From the NCBI GenBank assembly GCA_036001065.1, contig DASYUQ010000174.1, positions 1 through 64,000 on the forward strand: a DNA stretch of 64,000 nt. The letters run 5' to 3'. Shown in pieces: positions 58,658-64,000 of the stretch; the first letter of the stretch is position 1; each line of letters opens with the position of its first letter. This DNA is from Candidatus Methylomirabilota bacterium (GTDB lineage Bacteria; Methylomirabilota; Methylomirabilia; Rokubacteriales; CSP1-6). The notes under the pieces are model-generated. The model ran no database searches. It saw nothing but the letters and a program-made list of their open reading frames with translations, and was not told the origin of the DNA. Position numbers and translations under genes: made by a program.

Positions 58658-60273
58658 CGCGAGCGGCGCTGACCGACGATGACTACGACGTCGTCATCAT
58701 CGGCGGCGGCATGGCGGGCGCCGGCGCCGCCCGCGACCTCGCGCTGCGGGGCGTGGCGGTGGCGCTGCTGGACAAGGGCGACTTCGCCTCCGGCACCACT
58801 TCCCGCTCGTCGAAGCTGATCCACGGCGGGTTGCGCTACCTCGAGCTCTTCGACGTCGCCCTGGTCCGCGAGTCGCTGCGCGAGCGGGAGACCCTCCGGC
58901 GGCTGGCCCCGCACCTCGTCCGACCGCTGCCCTTCCTGGTGCCCGTCTACCGTGATTCGTCACGGAGCCTCATCAGGGTCCGGATCGGCCTCAAGCTCTA
59001 CGACTGGCTGACGCCCGGGCGGGACCGCGAACGCTACCGCGTCCTGCGCCCCGTCGACGCGCTGAGCCTGGAGCCGGGGATCCGCGCGGAGGACCTCAAG
59101 GGGGCCGGCTACTACTTCGACGACCTGCTGGTGTTCCCCGAGCGGCTCTGCCTGGAGAACGTGCTCTCGGCCTGCCGCCACGGCGCCCGCGCCTTCAACT
59201 ACGCCGACGTCGAAGAGGTCGTTCGGGACCCGCGCGGGCGCATCCGGGGCGTGCGGGCCCGCGACCTCCTCACCGGCCGCGTGGTGACGTTCGGCGCCCA
59301 GGTCATCGTCAACGCGACGGGGCCGTGGGTCGATCTGATCCGCGAGCGGGCGCGCATCGCCGACCGGGGACGGCGGATCGTGCGGCGGACCAAGGGCGTC
59401 CACTGCCTGCTGCCACGACTCACGGACCGCGCCGTCTATCACGGCACCAGCGACGACCGGATGATCTTCGTGATCCCGTGGCGCGACTTCTCCCTGGTGG
59501 GCACTACCGACACCGACTTCGACGGCGACCTCGATCGCCTCTACGCCACGCGCCAGGAGGTCACGTATCTTCTCCACGAGGTCCGCAAGGCGGTGCCCGA
59601 TCGGCGCGTGGTGCCGGAGGAGGTGGCGTACACGTACGCCGGCGTGCGACCGCTCTCGTTCGAGGAGGGCAAGCGCGCGTCGGACGTGTCGCGGGCGCAC
59701 CGGGTGGTGGCCGAGGCGGGCGGCGACTTCCTCTCCATCACGGGGACGAAGCTGACCTGCTACCGCAGCCTGGCCGCCGCGCTGGGGGATCGCGTGATGC
59801 AGAGGCTGGGGCGCCGCGCGCCCAGCCGCACCGACCGCCTGACGCTCGACGGCGTCGACGAGGAGACGGGGCGCGTCGAGGCGCGGGCGTGGCTCGACGT
59901 CTCGCCGGAGATGGCGGCCTCCGGGCTCAGCCGCGAGGCGCTGGAGACGCTCGTCGCCACCTATGGCCGCGCCTACCGCCGGGTGATCGAGCTGGCGGGC
60001 AAGGTTCCGGGCGGCGCCGAGCGGCTCTGTCCGCAGAACCCGGAGATCGTCGCCCAGATCCACCACGCGATGCAGGAGGAGCTGGCGGTGTCGCTCCAGG
60101 ACGTGCTCCTGCGCCGCACCGGCATCGGCACCAGCCGGTGTCAGGGGCTGGACTGCGCCGAAGCCATGGGCCGGCGGATGGCGCAGCTCGCCGGCTGGAC
60201 CCCGCGCCGGCTGCAGGCCGAGCTGGACGCCTGGGACGCGCACGTCGCGCGCTCCCAGCGCTTCAAGCTCTGA
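58654..60273 (+). CDS. glpD: Glycerol-3-phosphate dehydrogenase (FAD, aerobic)
   Basis: 539 residues. FAD motif VIIGGGMAGAGAARDLALRG at 14-33, SSKLIHGGLRYLE, DDLLVFPERLCLENV, and ATGPWVDLI, with GTTDTDFDGDLD and TYAGVRPL. Membrane-peripheral enzyme passing electrons to quinone. The C-terminal Arg/Cys-containing domain (GTSRCQGLDCAEAMGRRMAQ) is the GlpA/GlpD-type end with CxxxxxC. Oxidises glycerol-3-P to dihydroxyacetone-P. 82 bases later two GDPD genes and glpK follow. Confidence 0.94.
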   Translation: MTRAALTDDDYDVVIIGGGMAGAGAARDLALRGVAVALLDKGDFASGTTSRSSKLIHGGLRYLELFDVALVRESLRERETLRRLAPHLVRPLPFLVPVYRDSSRSLIRVRIGLKLYDWLTPGRDRERYRVLRPVDALSLEPGIRAEDLKGAGYYFDDLLVFPERLCLENVLSACRHGARAFNYADVEEVVRDPRGRIRGVRARDLLTGRVVTFGAQVIVNATGPWVDLIRERARIADRGRRIVRRTKGVHCLLPRLTDRAVYHGTSDDRMIFVIPWRDFSLVGTTDTDFDGDLDRLYATRQEVTYLLHEVRKAVPDRRVVPEEVAYTYAGVRPLSFEEGKRASDVSRAHRVVAEAGGDFLSITGTKLTCYRSLAAALGDRVMQRLGRRAPSRTDRLTLDGVDEETGRVEARAWLDVSPEMAASGLSREALETLVATYGRAYRRVIELAGKVPGGAERLCPQNPEIVAQIHHAMQEELAVSLQDVLLRRTGIGTSRCQGLDCAEAMGRRMAQLAGWTPRRLQAELDAWDAHVARSQRFKL

Positions 60274-60355
60274 CCTCCCGCCGCGCCGCCGGCTCCGGAG
60301 GATACGCGGGGTGATCCTCTTGTTCGTGAAGGGCCTCGTCGAGAGCGAGAAGTAG

Positions 60356-61156
60356 ATGCCCCGATTCGTCGTCCACCGGGGCGGGGCGGCCCTCTGGCCC
60401 GAGAACAGCCTGCTGGCCTTCGGCAACGCCATCGCGCTCGGGGCCCGGCTCCTGGAGTTCGACGTCCACGGCACGGCCGACGGCGAGGCCGTGGTGATCC
60501 ACGACCCGACGCTGGAGCGGACGACGGACGCCTCCGGCCCGGTGGCGGCGCGCACGGCGGCCGAGCTGCGCGGCGTGCGCCTCAAGGGGCTCGACGGCAC
60601 GCTGACCGACCAGTGGGTACCGACGATCGGCGAGGTGCTGGCGCTGACCGCGCCGGCGGACCTCACGCTCCTGATCGAGATCAAGACGCCGGGGACGGCC
60701 GTGCGCTACGAGCGCCAGGGCCACCGCGTGAGGGCCGTTCCGGGCCCGCGCTACGAAGGACTGGAAAGGAAGGTCGTCGAAGCGGTCGGGACGGCGGGCG
60801 TCGCCGACCACGCCTACATCATGGCCTTCAACCCCGCGGTGCTCGCGGAGATCCGCGCGCTGGCGCCGCGGCAGTCGACCGCGCTGCTGGTGGACCGCCA
60901 GCACCTCGAGGGAGCGGGGGCGCCGGCGGTGGAGGCGGTGGCCTGGGCGGCGGCGGCGCGCGCCAACTTCCTGGGCCTGCACTACACGCTCTGCGACGAG
61001 GGCGTCGTCGAAGCGGCGCGTCGGGCGGGGATCGCCCTCGGCGTGTTCACGGTCAACGACGAGGCGGCCATGCGCCGGCTGGCGGACCTCGGTGCGGACG
61101 TCATCATCACCGACCGGGCGGATCTGGCCGTGCGCATGGCGGCGGTGGCGCCGTGA
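60356..61156 (+). CDS. Glycerophosphodiester phosphodiesterase, cytoplasmic-type
   Basis: 266 residues. [19 protein letters not shown] with the HRG and EN residues, EFDVHGTADGEAVVIHDPTL with the metal-binding E-D-H and IHD, and LLIEIKTPG for the second metal-site Glu. No signal peptide, so it is probably cytoplasmic, acting on imported glycerophosphodiesters to give glycerol-3-P. The ATG follows a 14-codon frame that ends TAG immediately before it (60311-60355). The next gene encodes a second, exported-looking copy. Confidence 0.92.
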   Translation: MPRFVVHRGGAALWPENSLLAFGNAIALGARLLEFDVHGTADGEAVVIHDPTLERTTDASGPVAARTAAELRGVRLKGLDGTLTDQWVPTIGEVLALTAPADLTLLIEIKTPGTAVRYERQGHRVRAVPGPRYEGLERKVVEAVGTAGVADHAYIMAFNPAVLAEIRALAPRQSTALLVDRQHLEGAGAPAVEAVAWAAAARANFLGLHYTLCDEGVVEAARRAGIALGVFTVNDEAAMRRLADLGADVIITDRADLAVRMAAVAP

Positions 61157-61976
61157 GATCCGCCGGCCCCTGGGTGACCCTGGTCGTGCTGGCCGCGGCC
61201 GGCATCGGCGCGTCGTTCGGCGTGGCGCCCCGTCCGCTGGTGGCGGCGCACCGGGGCGGCGCGCTCCTCTGGCCGGAGAACAGCCTCCTGGCGTTCCGCA
61301 CCGCGCTGGCGCTCGACGTGGACTATCTCGAGTGTGACGTGCACCTCACCGCCGACGGCGAGGTGATCGTGCTGCACGATCCGACGCTCGACCGCGCGAC
61401 GACGGGCCGGGGGGCCGTGCGCGAGGCCCGGCTCGCCGACCTGGCGCGGCTGAGGCTCAAGGCGCGCGACGGCAGCGTCACCGGCGAGCCGATTCCCACG
61501 CTGGCCGCGCTGCTCGATCTGCTCAAGCCCGGGCGGGCCGAGCTGCTGCTGGAGATCAAGGTCGGCGCCGACCGCCGGCGGTACCCCGGGATCGAGGAGC
61601 ATGTGCTCGCGCTCGTGCGCGCCCGCGGCCTCGAGTCCCGCGTCCTGGTCATGGCCTTCGAGGGCGAGACGGTCCGCCGCATCCGCGAGCTGCACCCGGC
61701 GATCCGGACCGTGCGGCTGCTCGGCCGGGCCGAGGTCCAGCACGAGCGCGTGGGGCCGGCCGCCAGCGTGACCCGGGCCGGCCAGCTCGGCGCCGCCGCC
61801 GTCGGCATCGACCACCGGTTGGTCGACGCCGACGTCGTCGCGGCGGCGCGCCGGGCGGGCCTGCGGCTGGCGGCGTGGACGGTGAACGACGAGGCGGACA
61901 TCCGCCGCATGATCGACCTCGGCGTGGACGTCGTCATCAGCGACCGCCCCAACCTCGCCTTGCGGCTGGTGGGGAG

Positions 61977-61980
<4 letters not shown>
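61153..61980 (+). CDS. Glycerophosphodiester phosphodiesterase with N-terminal export signal
   Basis: 275 residues from a GTG overlapping the previous stop. N-terminal hydrophobic stretch ([19 protein letters not shown]) consistent with a signal or anchor helix, then the same catalytic set: [39 protein letters not shown] and LLLEIKVG. Paralogue of the upstream gene; probably acts outside the inner membrane. Its stop overlaps glpK (ATGA), so the three genes form one translationally coupled series. Confidence 0.92.
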
Positions 61981-63482
<1,502 letters not shown>

Positions 63483-63509
63483 GCCGCGGCCCCGACAAGG
63501 AGAGCCCGC

Positions 63510-64000
63510 ATGCGACGACTTGGAATCCTCACGGTGGCAGTGCTGCTGGCGCTCGGCGGGGCGCGGCCCGCGCCGGCCCAGGCCCCGATCGAGAGTGAGC
63601 TGGTGGTGATCACGCCGGTGTCGAAGTTCATTCACGACGCGGCGCTGAAGGCCTTCGCCGACTACGCCAAGGAGAAGTACGGCGTCACCGTGAAGACGAG
63701 CGGCCTTCCCGCCGGCACCCCGGTCGCCTACGGTCGCATCGTCGAGTGGAAGGGCAAGCCGGAGGCCGACATCTTCTGGGGCGGGGAGTCGGCGCTCTTC
63801 GAGAAGCTCGCCGACCAGAAGCTCCTCCAGAAGGTGGAGATCTCGAAGGAGGCGTGGGACTCCGTGCCCGCGTCGATCGGCAAGCCCAAGCCCATCCCGC
63901 TCAAGGACAAGGACGGCTTCTGGGTGGGCACCGCGCTCGAGCCGTACGGGCTGGTCTACCATCCCAAGCGCGTGCAGCGGCTCGGGGCCCCCGCGCCCAA
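63510..64000 (+). CDS. ABC transporter periplasmic substrate-binding protein, family 1-like (cut by right edge)
   Basis: At least 163 residues from an ATG with AAGGAG upstream. Signal peptide RLGILTVAVLLALGGARPAPAQA, then ESELVVITPVSKFIHDAALK, FADYAKEKYGVTVKTSG, YGRIVEWKGKPEADIFWGGE and EPYGLVYHPKRV, the pattern of iron- or sugar-phosphate-type extracellular binding proteins. It follows glpK by 27 bases, so a glycerol-phosphodiester (Ugp-like) or iron transporter are both possible; the ligand cannot be told from this part. Confidence 0.85.
   Translation, partial: MRRLGILTVAVLLALGGARPAPAQAPIESELVVITPVSKFIHDAALKAFADYAKEKYGVTVKTSGLPAGTPVAYGRIVEWKGKPEADIFWGGESALFEKLADQKLLQKVEISKEAWDSVPASIGKPKPIPLKDKDGFWVGTALEPYGLVYHPKRVQRLGAPAP

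Overview
The window is one GC-rich bacterial chromosomal segment (roughly 70% G+C by eye) with dense coding on both strands, frequent GTG starts and many 4-base ATGA/GTGA start-stop overlaps. Branched-chain-type ABC uptake, many acyl-CoA and CoA-transferase enzymes, an F420-type LLM oxidoreductase, a TPP decarboxylase, HemE-HemH-HemY haem synthesis and a detached nuoLMN block suggest a soil or groundwater heterotroph. Candidatus Rokubacteria/Methylomirabilota is my best guess from gene content; no rRNA or other marker is present to prove it. No tRNA, rRNA, CRISPR array, prophage or transposase gene was recognised.

Layout. 1-1376: DUF222/HNH nuclease cut by the left edge. 1638-5645: branched-chain-type ABC importer (binding protein, LivH, fused LivM-LivG). 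5788-8028: four-domain MBL/REC/cNMP/GGDEF signalling protein. 8203-16189 (minus): operon-like run citrate synthase, aconitase, PrpF, unknown protein, acyltransferase, creatininase-family protein, enoyl-CoA hydratase. 16271-20098: tautomerase-like chimera, LLM oxidoreductase, SDR, TPP enzyme. 20164-23731: hemE-hemH-hemY. 23765-28477: broken YbgA-like gene, YbaK deacylase, Ldh-family dehydrogenase, small protein, APC permease, CorA. 28625-38248: a scattered peptidoglycan (MurNAc) salvage set (BadF-type kinase, sodium symporter, NagZ, NamZ, MurQ) mixed with MlaC, DnaJ, a broken PAS gene and two small envelope proteins. 38319-46295: zinc-ribbon protein, IlvD/Edd dehydratase, SDR, acyl-CoA dehydrogenase, enoyl-CoA hydratase, DJ-1/PfpI, VIT1, gamma-carbonic anhydrase. 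46369-49493: type III polyketide synthase, methyltransferase and flavoprotein, resembling an alkylquinone/phenolic-lipid locus. 49568-51715: RraA-like protein and M23 peptidase. 51765-56613: nuoL-nuoM-nuoN. 56673-64000: CaiB, HAD, GlpD, two GDPDs, GlpK and a truncated solute-binding protein, a glycerophosphodiester and glycerol salvage operon.

The most unusual signal is three families of dispersed non-coding repeats. Family A (eight loci) is a double-hairpin element that sits mainly in gene junctions. One copy forms the in-frame linker of the LivM-LivG fusion, and another encodes the C-terminal tail of aconitase. Family B is a short GC-rich unit, present as four near-tandem units after the polyketide synthase and once inside the acyltransferase reading frame. 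Family C is a 90-bp MITE-like element with 17-bp perfect terminal inverted repeats whose first bases form the stop codon of the preceding gene; a 16/17 match to its arm forms the nuoN stop codon.
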